The notes beneath the pieces were generated by a model. That model was given only the letters and a program-made list of their open reading frames with translations, did not search any database and was not told the DNA's origin. A DNA stretch of 64,000 nt from Tigriopus japonicus (Eukaryota; Arthropoda; Copepoda; Harpacticoida; Harpacticidae), in the NCBI GenBank assembly GCA_010645155.1, contig CM021316.1:21935-85934 (forward strand), read 5' to 3'. Made by a program: the position numbers and the translations under genes. How positions within the stretch are numbered: the first letter of the stretch is position 1; each line of letters starts with the position of its first letter. This document shows, one piece after another, positions 1-9,590 of this stretch.

Positions 1-155
1 AGGATTGGAAGATCTGGCAAGAAGAGCACCTCCTCCAAGAAAATCCTTCGTTTTTTCAACTGTAGATAGAAGAAGGAAAAGGGAACGGGTTCCATATATT
101 TTGAAGGCAAAAAAGTTTAAACAAAAATTGATCGACGTCAACCCGTCTATTCTAG

Positions 156-501
156 CCCAACAAATGAGCTAATCAAGGAATGTAGTAATTCGCCCATCGA
201 CCAGCCTTGTTGGATGTTTCTACTTACTATGAATACCCAGTCGGTTCTTAAAAAGATCCAAGAGTGTTCGTCAAATATTGATATTGGAAAATTTATGGAA
301 AGCTTTGAATTAGCAAAGGGTATTTGGCAGTGCAAGAAATGTCATGATTTAAGTGTGATTGAACGAAATTTAAGCGGTTACATTGAATGTGATAAATGTG
401 AACAATGGTTTCATGCCAAATGTGTTGGAATTGCCAATGTCAATGACAAAGCAGATGAAAAGTACTCTTGGGAATGCCCGGACCATGATAATTCTTTATA
501 G
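156..501 (+). CDS. C-terminal exon of a PHD-finger protein
   Basis: PHD fingers are zinc-binding readers, usually of histone tails, in nuclear chromatin proteins. The frame shows the C4HC3-type order: CKKC, then CDKC, then WFHAKC, then WECPDH just before the stop. The last ligand position is His instead of the usual Cys. Fourteen residues precede the first Cys pair with acidic and polar character, and the protein ends four residues after the finger. I place the exon start after a pyrimidine-rich TCTAG acceptor at 151-155. Upstream, positions 2-171 are open in another frame and very basic (RRRKRERVP), so they may be the preceding exon or the same gene after a frameshift. An AATAAA lies 32 bp after the stop. 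The rest of the gene is outside the window, so the parent protein cannot be named. Confidence 0.7.
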
Positions 502-532
502 ATGACCCTCGATTCGTCTTAGCATCCTGTCA

Positions 533-538
533 AATAAA
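533..538 (+). promoter_or_regulatory. Poly(A) signal AATAAA of the PHD-finger gene
   Basis: Canonical AATAAA about 32 bp after the TAG stop at 499-501, the expected spacing for a short 3' UTR. Confidence 0.55.
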
Positions 539-643
539 AATGTATGAAGTACAAGGTTTTTAAGAATTTTCTTTACTTTCAGAATCGAATATTTTTGTCT
601 GACTCCCTTTAGTTGATGTTGCATTTTTGGCAAATGTAGATAT

Positions 644-2407
644 CTAGGCGATAAATCCAGGCGAAAGTAATGGAGGTTGCGTAGCCAAAATATCAAAACG
701 TTCCGCGACAAGTTTCAAAACTTTGTATTTTGAGGTCCCAGAAAATACTGCTTTTCCAACCCAAGTCCCAAAGTATCAAACTATCAAGTGACGACAAAAA
801 TTTCGACACAACAAAACAAAGTAAAATTTTCAAAGGAATTGCTATTAGTTATTCCTAAAAATAACTGAACAAATAAAAATGAAATATTGGAAGCTCTCAA
901 AGAAACAAACTTGTTGCCTATTTTCAGTTAAAGGTCATTTATTCTGAAGAAGGCTTATTTCGTTTACAGGGGTAAAATTTGGTCTTGATTAACCTTGCAT
1001 GTTAAGAATTATCAACTAAAAAGTGAACAGATTTTATCTTATGGTTTGGAAAAGCTGACATTTTGTATTCAAATGATTTAAGATACCTCAGGCAGATGCA
1101 GACAGGGCCTGGCGTTTGGCTTAGTTGTAAACCTGTTGAGTTTGATAAGTTTTTGAAATGTTTGATAGTATTTTAAGATCAGTTTTTGGTCACGCTTTCT
1201 TTTTCTTTAGGAATAGTATTCTTCAAACTCAAAATTTAGGGTTGGCAGCAATGTTGGCAGCAATTGTACTTTTTGAAATGTACATTTTCAAAACTTAACA
1301 ATTTGATCTTCAACCCTCTGATAAGATGATTTGTACCTGAGTCATTTTGATGTGCTCCATATTAATTTAAAAGAGTCAGAACATGAACCAACGTACAATT
1401 TGTCTCTTAAAAAACACTGATGAAGATAATGCAATAAAAAGATGACATCCAAACCAATGGTTTAGGGTGGTAATGTTTGAAAAGACCCAATTTATTCAAA
1501 TGTAAATATTTTTTTGTATTTATGTATTTGTAATTATTTTATGTATATGATCGAGTATTTAATGAAAAAAATGGCATATGTGGTAAATATGTGATGACAT
1601 GTGTTCAGGCTTTCAAAAAAATTTATCCAGGAGGCAATTCATTAATTTCCTAAGAGGTGAACTTTTTGTAGTAATTGTTCATCAAACTTTTGCAAATTTT
1701 TGAAAGCCTGAAGGACACGCTGAAAGAGAAAATCGAAGATTATTCAAGATATTATCGACTTGGCTGACATGGACAAAGCAATACTAGATGAGTTTAGTAC
1801 AGAAAAGGACAGAAAACGATCTCATCCACTTTTAAATTGTTCGTTTTTCCTTGTAAAAAAACAAGCCTTCTTCAAACTAAATGAGCTTTAACTGAAAATT
1901 GGCCACAAATTTGCTTTCTTTGAGAGCTTCCAATAATTTATTTATATTTTGTTCAGGTATTTTTAGCAAAAACTAATTGCAATTCCTTTCAATTGCATAA
2001 TATTGTTGTAATTAAGACACTTGAACTTCTGCAACTGAATTGTAAAAAGATTTTTTTTCAATGCGTTGCAAATGTATTACGTCTTTTTGCTTCAATGTAT
2101 TTTTTATGTTACTTTGTTTTGTTGTGTCAAAGTTTTAGTCGTCACTTGATAGTTTGTTAAACGCAAATGAAAGTGTAATAAACGTGTTAAATATCTACAA
2201 CTTGGCTTTTGAAAATCCATGGCAATAAAGACAGAAAGCAATAAAAGAAACCCCAATTTCTACACAAAAAAGTGGGATACTTTGGGTTGGAAAAGCAAGC
2301 TCTCGCCTGGACCCTCTGGAGAAAAACGAAGTTTTGATACTGTTGCGGAATGTTTTGGTAATTTGGTCTCGCAACCTCGATAGCCATCGCCCGGATTTAT
2401 CACCTAG
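644..2407. mobile_element. Long inverted-repeat DNA element, no coding capacity
   Basis: The ends are mirror images. The left end starts CTAGGCGATAAATCC at 644, and the right end read on the minus strand from 2407 starts CTAGGTGATAAATCC. The arms continue for about 330 bp (644 to ~975) against about 550 bp (~1860 to 2407), with indels: the right arm has extra blocks near 1990-2100 and 2157-2270. A shared internal block is CAAACTATCAAGTGACGAC at 777 and its complement ending at 2156. The core (975-1860) has no long reading frame and carries its own hairpin (about 1606 with 1712, arms TTCAGGCTTTCAAAAA). No target duplication was found; the right end abuts the satellite element at 2404. It looks like a foldback or MITE-like non-autonomous element; the superfamily is unassigned. 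Confidence 0.7.
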
Positions 2408-2409
2408 GC

Positions 2410-2655
2410 GCGCGGTAAATAGGTCACAAGGTAAATAGGTCACAGTAAAAAGGTCACCGTAAGACGGTCACCGTAAAAAGGTCACCGTAAGACGGTCACC
2501 GTAAAAAGGTCACACGGTAAAACGGTCACGGTAAAAAGGTCACAAGGTAAATAGGTCACGGTAAAAAGATCACAAGGTAAATAGGTCACAGTAAATGGGT
2601 CACGGTGAAAGAGTCACACAGTAAATAGGTCACAATAAAAGAAGTCACAAGGTAA
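2410..2655 (+). repeat. Short-unit satellite array, left copy
   Basis: About fifteen degenerate tandem units of 14-17 bp, core GGTCAC(A)(A/C)GGTAAAAA with variants GGTAAATAGGTCAC and CCGTAAGACGGTCAC. The unit is stop-free in one minus frame (repeating LPCDLFT), which creates spurious open frames. The same unit occurs in reverse orientation at 3857-4050. Confidence 0.85.
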
Positions 2656-3856
2656 GGAATTCAAAAGCAGAAAAAGGCACAATAAAGGTTCAAATTGAAA
2701 TGATATTCATAATTTGTTGTTGAGCACATGGACTGTATGCCATACAATCTATGTACAGATGCCAGTACAGTTTTAATTTTTAAAATCTTCTCGTGTTTTG
2801 ACGAATTTTTTTTTTGACAAATCTTGTACTTGAAAGGGTCCTTAGAAGTTGGGAGGAAATTGTACCGATACTTATTGAAAATTTAATGAATTATAAATAC
2901 AACAAACTAAAAAAGTTATATTGTATCTAATTATGATATGGAATACCTTGCCCTTGTGTCAGCAATGTGTTTTTTTTAGCTGGAGAAGTATTTCTTTTAT
3001 TCCAGAATCTTTTGAGGCCAGTTTTGAGATATAAAGGCAATGCAAAACACCTACTTTTGTATTTTTAAAAGAGCCACTCAGAAACACAATGTGTATGAAA
3101 GAGTATTGAGGTATGAGGTAAATAATTGAAACATACTTTTTCAATTATTTATTACTTAACAGAACTTTATTAGTTAAAGGATTTGTCATGAAAATTCTTT
3201 AAGTGTAAGTTGTATGAAATACCCCAAAGGTATCATGACTCGATTATTATAATCCAAAGAAAGGGTGAACAATGCCGCCATTTGGGCTGCCAATCAAGCA
3301 AGCCTCGTGGTTTTGCAAGAAAAGGACTTATCATTAATTCAAGCAATAAATTAAAGATGTTGGTTTGTTCAGTGGATTTGCAAGAATAAAATCTTATCTT
3401 GGCAAAGACAATCACGCCATGGTCAGGAAGGTGAGAATGGGTTTTAAATGAATCCTCAAGAACTTCAGTAATATTCAGAACCCTTTGAATTTGACCCACA
3501 CATTTGCTTTTGTAGTATTCTATGAAGAATGTTAATTGAATGTTACAAAAATCGTCTCTAGATGGAGCCAAAAACAGGGGCAAAGTCTCTTGATTTCAGA
3601 TCTATCCTCAACTTCGATTTTTGGTGTTAACTTTTGAACAGTAATAACTTCAAATTACCTATAACCTATATTTTTGTTAGAGACACTCCTTGTTATTTGA
3701 TTTGCTGAATTATTTGTTGCTGTTTAGTGTCATACTGACGTTTCCTTAACGTCCAGTAAAGCCCATGATTGATAAATTGTCTCAACCTCAGTTAAAGCAC
3801 GATGTTCAGCCCAACAACATTATGTGTTTGTAATGATTGAAAGAACTTTTCTCGTG

Positions 3857-4050
3857 TGACCTATTTACCTTGTGACCTTTTTACTGTGACCTATTTACCT
3901 TGTGACCTTTTTACCGTGATATATTTACCTTGTGACCTTTTTACCGTGACCTTTTTACCCCGTGACCTTTTTACTGTGACCTATTTACCCCGTGACCTTT
4001 TTACTGTGACCTATTTACTTGTGACCGTTTTGCTTGTGACCTTTTTACCT
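3857..4050 (-). repeat. Short-unit satellite array, right inverted copy
   Basis: Same unit as the array at 2410-2655 but in the opposite orientation (TGTGACCTATTTACC, TGTGACCTTTTTACC), about twelve copies. With the left array it forms the arms of an inverted repeat enclosing 1.2 kb. Confidence 0.85.
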
Positions 4051-4065
4051 ACAATCATCACCTAG

Positions 4066-5165
4066 AATCGTTGTCTCATTGGTGGACAAAGGGAGTGACC
4101 CCCATTCACGCCAATCACAAAATGTGTAGGGGTAAGGACAGGAATATCTTCCGTGTTTGATGTAGTAAGAGGTCGAGAATTCAAAATGAATTCGACTTCG
4201 GTTGTAGCAGTTATGAATTCCGTCATGGTCAATTCAGCTCTCTTGTAAATAGCAAGAAATGCACGTTTGAAAGACTTCACGACAATTTCAAACACCCCTC
4301 CAAAATGACTCCCAGCTGGAGGTGAATAAATCCACTCAATCCCCTTAGAGTTCTTGAAACCAAACCGAGTCAACTGTTCCAAAAGTTGAAAATCAACTTT
4401 GCAAATAGTTCCACCAAAAGATCATCGCGGCTTTGAATGAAGAGTAGTTGTCTGAGACTATTCGATTTGGAACACCTCGCCGATTTGTAAACCGACACAA
4501 GGCTTGGTAAACATCCATTGTAGTCATGCCTGGAGTTACTTCTAGATGTAGACTCAAACTCTAGTCTGTAGACAAGAAATGACCAAAACATAAGCCTTAG
4601 GTCTTTCCCTTGTGGAACGGGTAGTCTTCAACTGTTTGATTTCAAAACTTCCCGTGAAATATATTCCCACGGATGAAAACGCCCTCAAACTTTCCGAGTA
4701 ACGATATGAGGGAAGGCTATCCATCATAGGAATCTGAGGTTGAGCACTCTTCTTTTGGCATCGAACACATGATCGGCGAGCTTTTCTTTCCAATTTATAC
4801 ACTCCAGGAATCAAACAATGTTTTCCGATCTCCGCCTTCATCGCATTGGTACCAACGGGATGTTGAAAAAGATGATGAATGTTTTGGACAAACAGGAAGG
4901 TGATTGGATGGTTTGTTGGTAGAATCATGGGCAATTGAACTTCAACATGGAGTAAGTCTGATCTATCTAATCTTGATCGAGCACGTACGAGGCCCAACTC
5001 ATCTCTGAATGGACAGTATTTGGCGAGATGGTGATTAGATTTCAAATTCGAGAAATCTTCACCACGAAAGCAATCTTGTGCCAATTTGAATCCAAGGTTC
5101 CTTGCCAATTCTGCAAAAATGTTAAGAAATCGTGTCGAGATGAAAATGTGTTTTGCAAGAGTCAC
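4066..5165 (-). pseudogene. BEL/Pao integrase, two broken frames
   Basis: The part at 4554-5165 shows a His-His-Cys-Cys zinc-binding pattern (HHLFQHPVG, then RRSCVRC) and the start of the core with VGIYFTG, where an Asp is expected. The part at 4066-4382 has SPPAGSHFGGVFE and ILNSRPLT, the end of the core. Between them (4383-4553) the frame is disrupted. The coding sequence is cut at 4065 by the satellite-bearing element. Confidence 0.8.
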
Positions 5166-5186
5166 TTTCTTCTGACAATAAAGATT

Positions 5187-6116
5187 CTAACACACTTGAA
5201 TTCTGAGTAGAAGTGACATTCTCCTCAGGAAAGAGTTCCATCCATTCCAAATATCACCAACCGATGCACGCGGGCAAATGAACCCCCAAATATTACTTTC
5301 TTCTACGACATTAATGAAGGCTTGAATCTTTTGCTCTCGCTCCTCCATGTTATCCAGACCAAAATCCAACCTCGTCTCCGGCCATGAAGTTTTGGGACTA
5401 ATCAAAAACGATGGACCTCGATAAAATCGATCTGCAACCAACAAATCTTTCACCGGAAGGCCTCGCGATGGAATATCTGCTGGGTTTTCCGATCTGGGCA
5501 CGTGTCGCCATTGCCTGGGATGTGATGGTTCTTGGATTTCACCAACACGATAAGCGACAAAGACTTTGAAGTGTTTGGCAAGATTATTCAACCAATAAAG
5601 GACATTTTTTGAATCTGTCCAAAAGGTAATCTCGTGTTTCTCTTTCTGCAAAGCCTTGTATATTTGAAGCCACCACTGCACTCCTAATTGTGCGGCATAG
5701 AGTTCTGACCGTGATATTGAAGCGGCTTTCATCGGAGTTACTCGGGCCTTACTGAATACCAGACTTGATGACAATTGGTTCTCAGTTTCGATTAATAAAT
5801 AAAAGCAGCACGCAATCGCATCAATGGATGTATGTACAAAGCAATGTACTGTTGATATGGAGATTAGGGAAAGTCCCAAATGTCGCGGCACATGAATTCT
5901 GTTCAAATCTTTTGACTCTTCTCGCCACACTCGCCATTTTGCTTCCAATTGTGGAATCAATTCATCGTCCCAGCCACATTTTGTAGCAACGGCTTCTTGT
6001 AAAATGATTTTTCCACGGATTAGATACGGCGACAGAAATCCCAAGAGATCGAATTGTCTATGAAGAGTGGACAACATTCTTCTTTTCGTCCAAATAATTT
6101 GGCGTCTCAAAGACAA
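5187..6116 (-). pseudogene. BEL/Pao RNase H region
   Basis: This segment overlaps the end of the reverse transcriptase in another frame. It contains SRSELYAAQLG, FWTDSKNVLYWL and NPADIPSRG, the later acidic positions of an RNase H of this group. The first catalytic Asp appears replaced (FVHTS), so activity is unlikely. The stop before the integrase is premature. Confidence 0.8.
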
Positions 6117-7422
6117 ACTTGTCTGTATCGGGTTCCCATTTCATGCCCAACACTTTGCTTCTACCCAATGAGCTGTCTGGAGTCAAATCGACAGCCTGTT
6201 TCGCGCGTTCCTCCACCTGAAGTTGATCCAAAACGTAACGGGAGTTTGACAACCACTTTCTAGGCACCGTCGATGCAAAACACAACGACTCCTTAAGCTC
6301 TTTGATTTCTTTGATAACTTCTTCTTTGGTTGGTTTTGAATCGGTGATATCATCTATATACGTTTGGTTTTTTATCGCTTCCGATGCCAAGGGATGTTTG
6401 ATGAAGGGAAGGGCATGTTTTCCGTGCATTTTCACATTTTCGAGTAGAGTCTTCTGAGAGATGTTTGGTGAAGCTTTGTTTCCAAAAAGACACACTAGAT
6501 ATTCATAATCAGTCACGTTTCCCTCAGCATCGATTATCAAAAATCTATGGTAAGGTTGATCTTTTTCCGCCAAAGCAATTCGATTGAACATCTGCGAGAT
6601 GTCCCCAACAATGGCATATATGAATAATCGAAATCCAATCATGCAATGCAACAAGCTTTGAACCAAGTTTGGAGTATCCATAATAGCGTCGTTAAGGGAT
6701 ATTCCTTCACACTTAGCTGCAGCATCGAACACAACTCGAACTTGATTTGTGGTCCTGGAACGATCGACCACAGGAAAATAAGGAAGATAAAATCCATCCT
6801 GACCGGGTTTCTGAAGCTTAAGTATATACTTCATTTCAAGATATTCCTTGAAAATATCCTCAATTTCTTGGAGAGTGCAGCCTCTTTTGGTTAAATATGA
6901 TGTACTGAGGGATCTTTTTTGTCTTGCCAGAACCTGTTGTCGATTTGCTGGAAGGTTTGGTTTTTCTTTGTTAGTTTTCCATGGAATATGAGCAATAAAC
7001 TTTCGTTCTTTCCGATTGTATTCGATCCCCATTTTCTCATAGCCTTTCTTCTCATTAATGCTCCATTCTTGATCTTTGATTTGTGAAGTTTCCAGCTCCC
7101 AAAATTGATTTGCCAAATCTTCCATGGAGTATTCTATTTCCTCCCCTTCCGTGCTTTCGAACGAAGAACGAAAGCAAAGATTTGTAGCATTTAGAGTTCG
7201 CGATGAGTTATTCGGTCCCATTAAAACCCACCCCAATCGAGTCAAGGTTGCGGTCGGGGCACGAATATCCTTTAGATCCAGGCGTGATTCCAACGGTGTA
7301 AGAAGTCCGGGATAGTCGGTTCCAATGACCAATTGAACCTCCTCCTCAATTAATGGTGCCAGTGAAACATCACTTAAGTGTGATTTTTTACCAACCATTT
7401 CAGTCCAATCCACTGGATACAA
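6058..7422 (-). pseudogene. BEL/Pao reverse transcriptase
   Basis: A 454-codon open segment copies RNA to DNA in intact elements. Motifs: FYLPYFPVVD, then RVVFDAAAK, GISLNDAIM, GDISQMFNRIALAEKDQ (first catalytic Asp in GDIS), and the catalytic QTYIDDITDS. Spacing between palm motifs is as usual for the family. The upstream part overlaps the protease side and contains the linker. Despite an intact palm, it is isolated from the other pol domains by frame changes on both sides. Confidence 0.9.
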
Positions 7423-7454
7423 CGAAGGACAAACGGATGCAATCGCATAGGCTT

Positions 7455-7766
7455 TTAAACTGTAACGATTATTTTCAGAGAGACCATACTTTGACAGTTG
7501 TATTGTTGCAACGATGATACTTGAAACTCCACAGGGATTGCCTTGGTTTTCACTTTGACTCCCGTAAAAACATTTAGATTTGTTTCTGTTGTTCTACCAT
7601 TAGGTTTCATTTTTAGATCGTTCATGAGATCTTGGGAAATATTGGTGTTATTGCAACCATCATCAAAAAGAGCGTTCACTATTTTAGAGTTCCCACCATA
7701 ATGGACACATACAGGGGCAATGGCAACGGCTACGTTATATCGTTGTTTTTGACTATTATTCCTCAA
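7455..7766 (-). pseudogene. BEL/Pao aspartic protease fragment
   Basis: A retropepsin-like segment follows gag: hydrophobic strand, then ALFDDGCNNT where a D-S/T-G active site is expected, so the middle residue is changed. It ends in a different frame from the reverse transcriptase segment that follows, another sign of decay. Identification rests on position and the partial active-site context. Confidence 0.6.
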
Positions 7767-8684
7767 AAGATTGGAATGAACCCCAAGGTCGATTTTTCAT
7801 CACTTTCTTCTGAAGAGTTCTCCGATGATTTCTCAAAAACAGTGGCTACACTCTCGTTTTTTCTTTCATGATCCTTTGGTCTCTTACCCAAATCATTCCG
7901 ATGCAACATGGTGTGATGACCTGGCTTGCCACATCTCTCATACTTGGTAGAACTTTTGCTATACTTCACAGTGTGGGAGCTTCTAAGACACCGAATGCAG
8001 TGTCGATTACCGCGGATTAATTCAAACCTTTGTTCTTGACTCATTTGAAGAAATGCCTCACAAATGACCATTGGATGAAATTCACTTCTTTTGCAACAAA
8101 AACACACCCATGAATTCTTTTTTTCTACACTAAATCCACAACCATCTTCCGATTCTGATTCTGACGAACTTGGAAGCGAAAATCGAACTGGTTTTTGATG
8201 TCTCTTCTTTTTCGAGCTTCTTTCTGCTGAGCCCAAGTTTGAGTTTACTGAAAACGAAGTTTTGTTGGAACCACTGCTTGACTTAAAATCCGGCGATAGT
8301 ACTTCCACTGCAGTGCTTGAATCCACAAAAGATTCTAGCCAGCAACGAATCGATTTCAAGTGAATGGCCCATCCCTGTTGTTGGCACCAAACCGAATAAT
8401 CCTTGATGAAGACCCCCAATTTGCTCCAAGCTTTCTGAGTTAGCTCATGGCTGGTAGAAACCAAAGCATGGTGATCAGTGATCACCATCCTCATTAATCA
8501 TCCTGCAAATTCCCTCCATCTTTGAAAAAAGTCTTCGAATCTCCGTGGCATTATAACTTTTGAGAGGCTTAATGTCGTCAAAAGTGTTTGTGATGTTCTT
8601 CGATAATTTCCCTTTCATGCTCTCTTTATGTTCATCACCAATTCCCTTTTGCGTTCTTAGTGTTTTCTTCTTTGCTCGCTTACT
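7763..8684 (-). pseudogene. BEL/Pao gag, frameshifted
   Basis: The 3' part (8494 down to 7763) carries a cysteine/histidine region before a basic tail: CIRC, CGKPGHH, MLH, as in gag zinc knuckles. The first knuckle lacks a clear final Cys (KYSK in its place), so it is degenerate. The upstream frame (8684 to about 8474) encodes a lysine-rich, helical segment. The two are out of register at a tandem duplication of GTGATCA (8471-8477 and 8478-8484) that shifts the frame by 7 bp. A serine-rich stretch lies between the helical part and the knuckles. The frame ends four bases into the protease frame. Confidence 0.75.
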
Positions 8685-8706
8685 TTAACCTCGGGATTCT
8701 ACTTTT

Positions 8707-8985
8707 GTATGCTGTTTCGACGACTCCGAAATAAATGGTTTCCAACCTTTACGTTTATTGAGTGCTTGGGTATAAGTACGGCACAGTGTTGTAATATTTC
8801 ACTCGACGACGTCTCGAGCAAAAAAGACAAAGTTCCGTGGTAAGATCCATTTCGAAACTCAAGAGAGTATTTCTTCTACAAGATGTCCCTTCTAAATTAA
8901 TACCGAAAGATTCATACCTTTATTCAAGGATGACTCTACGAAGGATTTATTTCAAGGTCGAAGGACCTCCAGCTTAGGGCCAACA
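8707..8985 (-). repeat. Putative 5' LTR of the BEL/Pao element
   Basis: On the minus strand it starts TGTTGGCCC and ends ...GCATACA, about 279 bp before the gag region. It contains CACTCAATAAACG, a poly(A)-signal-like core expected in the R region. The partner LTR is lost with the truncated 3' end, so the boundary cannot be checked by comparison. Confidence 0.5.
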
Positions 8986-9199
8986 CCGGGTATTTAGGAC
9001 ATGCGATGAGTGCCTTTGATTCAATGAATTTTGATTATTTTTACTAATAACATTTGTCTTTGAGTGAATGGCGGAACATAACAACATTTTAACAATGGCA
9101 TTTAACCAGAGAAATGATGTGTGTTCAAGTGAATGGTTGTATTTTAAAACATTTCAAGGAGAGCAAAAAGTCATGTTATACTTTAGTATAAGTCTAACT

Positions 9200-9590
9200 A
9201 CACTTTGTACAATCTAGTCAAAATGTTCTTGCCCCTCATGGTGAAAGTGCGTTGCACGAGACTCATCATTCTACTCGTCCGCATGACGATATCAGCTCAG
9301 TGTTCACGGAATTTCATGTTCCGATCGAATATGACACTAAGGTCTGTTTCCATCTCTACGCTCTCATGTTTCTGGCCTTTCAGGATATTCTTGGGAGTGG
9401 TTTTTGGCCTCTTTCCAAACCTCATCATCTCACACTTATCCACATTGATGGTCATTCCATTATTCGAGGCCCAATCTTCTGCTGAGCTCACTTTGGACTC
9501 ATTTCTCATCTTGAGGTTGCAAGATATTCCCAATAATCTTCAAATCATCCGCAAATTTAAGCATCTTTGTGGATGTAGTCCAATCTAGCC
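9200..9590 (-). pseudogene. LINE reverse transcriptase fragment
   Basis: Minus-strand frames read KFADDLKIIG (catalytic FADD), then WASNNGMTINVDKCEMMRFG, DLSVIFDRNMKFREH and, in another frame, RTSRMMSLVQRTFTMRGK. These are the palm end and thumb of a CR1/jockey-type LINE. At least one frameshift follows the FADD block and one stop follows FREH. It appears to be the same broad family as the larger fragment at 16355-17545. Confidence 0.75.

Larger units (their letters stand above)
2404..4065. mobile_element. Putative element with satellite-bearing inverted ends
   Basis: The left boundary is CCTAGG followed by satellite units. The right boundary read on the minus strand is CTAGGTGATGATTG followed by the same units. 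The right end interrupts the BEL/Pao reading frame, consistent with insertion or recombination there. The interior (2656-3856) holds no gene I can support. It contains a short motif near 3055-3108 (AAGAGCCACTCAGAAACAC) that recurs at 12050-12105. That this is one mobile unit, and not two independent arrays, is inference. Confidence 0.45.
4066..8985 (-). mobile_element. Decayed BEL/Pao LTR retrotransposon, 3' truncated
   Basis: Minus-strand order is LTR, gag with zinc-knuckle region, aspartic protease, reverse transcriptase, RNase H, integrase. This domain order and the reverse transcriptase signature (RVVFDAAAK, GDISQMFNRI, YIDD) fit the BEL/Pao group. The pol region is broken into at least five frames. 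The integrase stops at the junction with the satellite element at 4065, so the integrase C-terminus and 3' LTR are missing. No env-like gene is seen. This is an old inactive copy. Confidence 0.9.

Noticed and set aside
2187..2443. Minus-strand frames containing LPCDLFT, also at 3856-4065 on the plus strand
   Set aside because: They are translations of the satellite unit; other array units break the frame.
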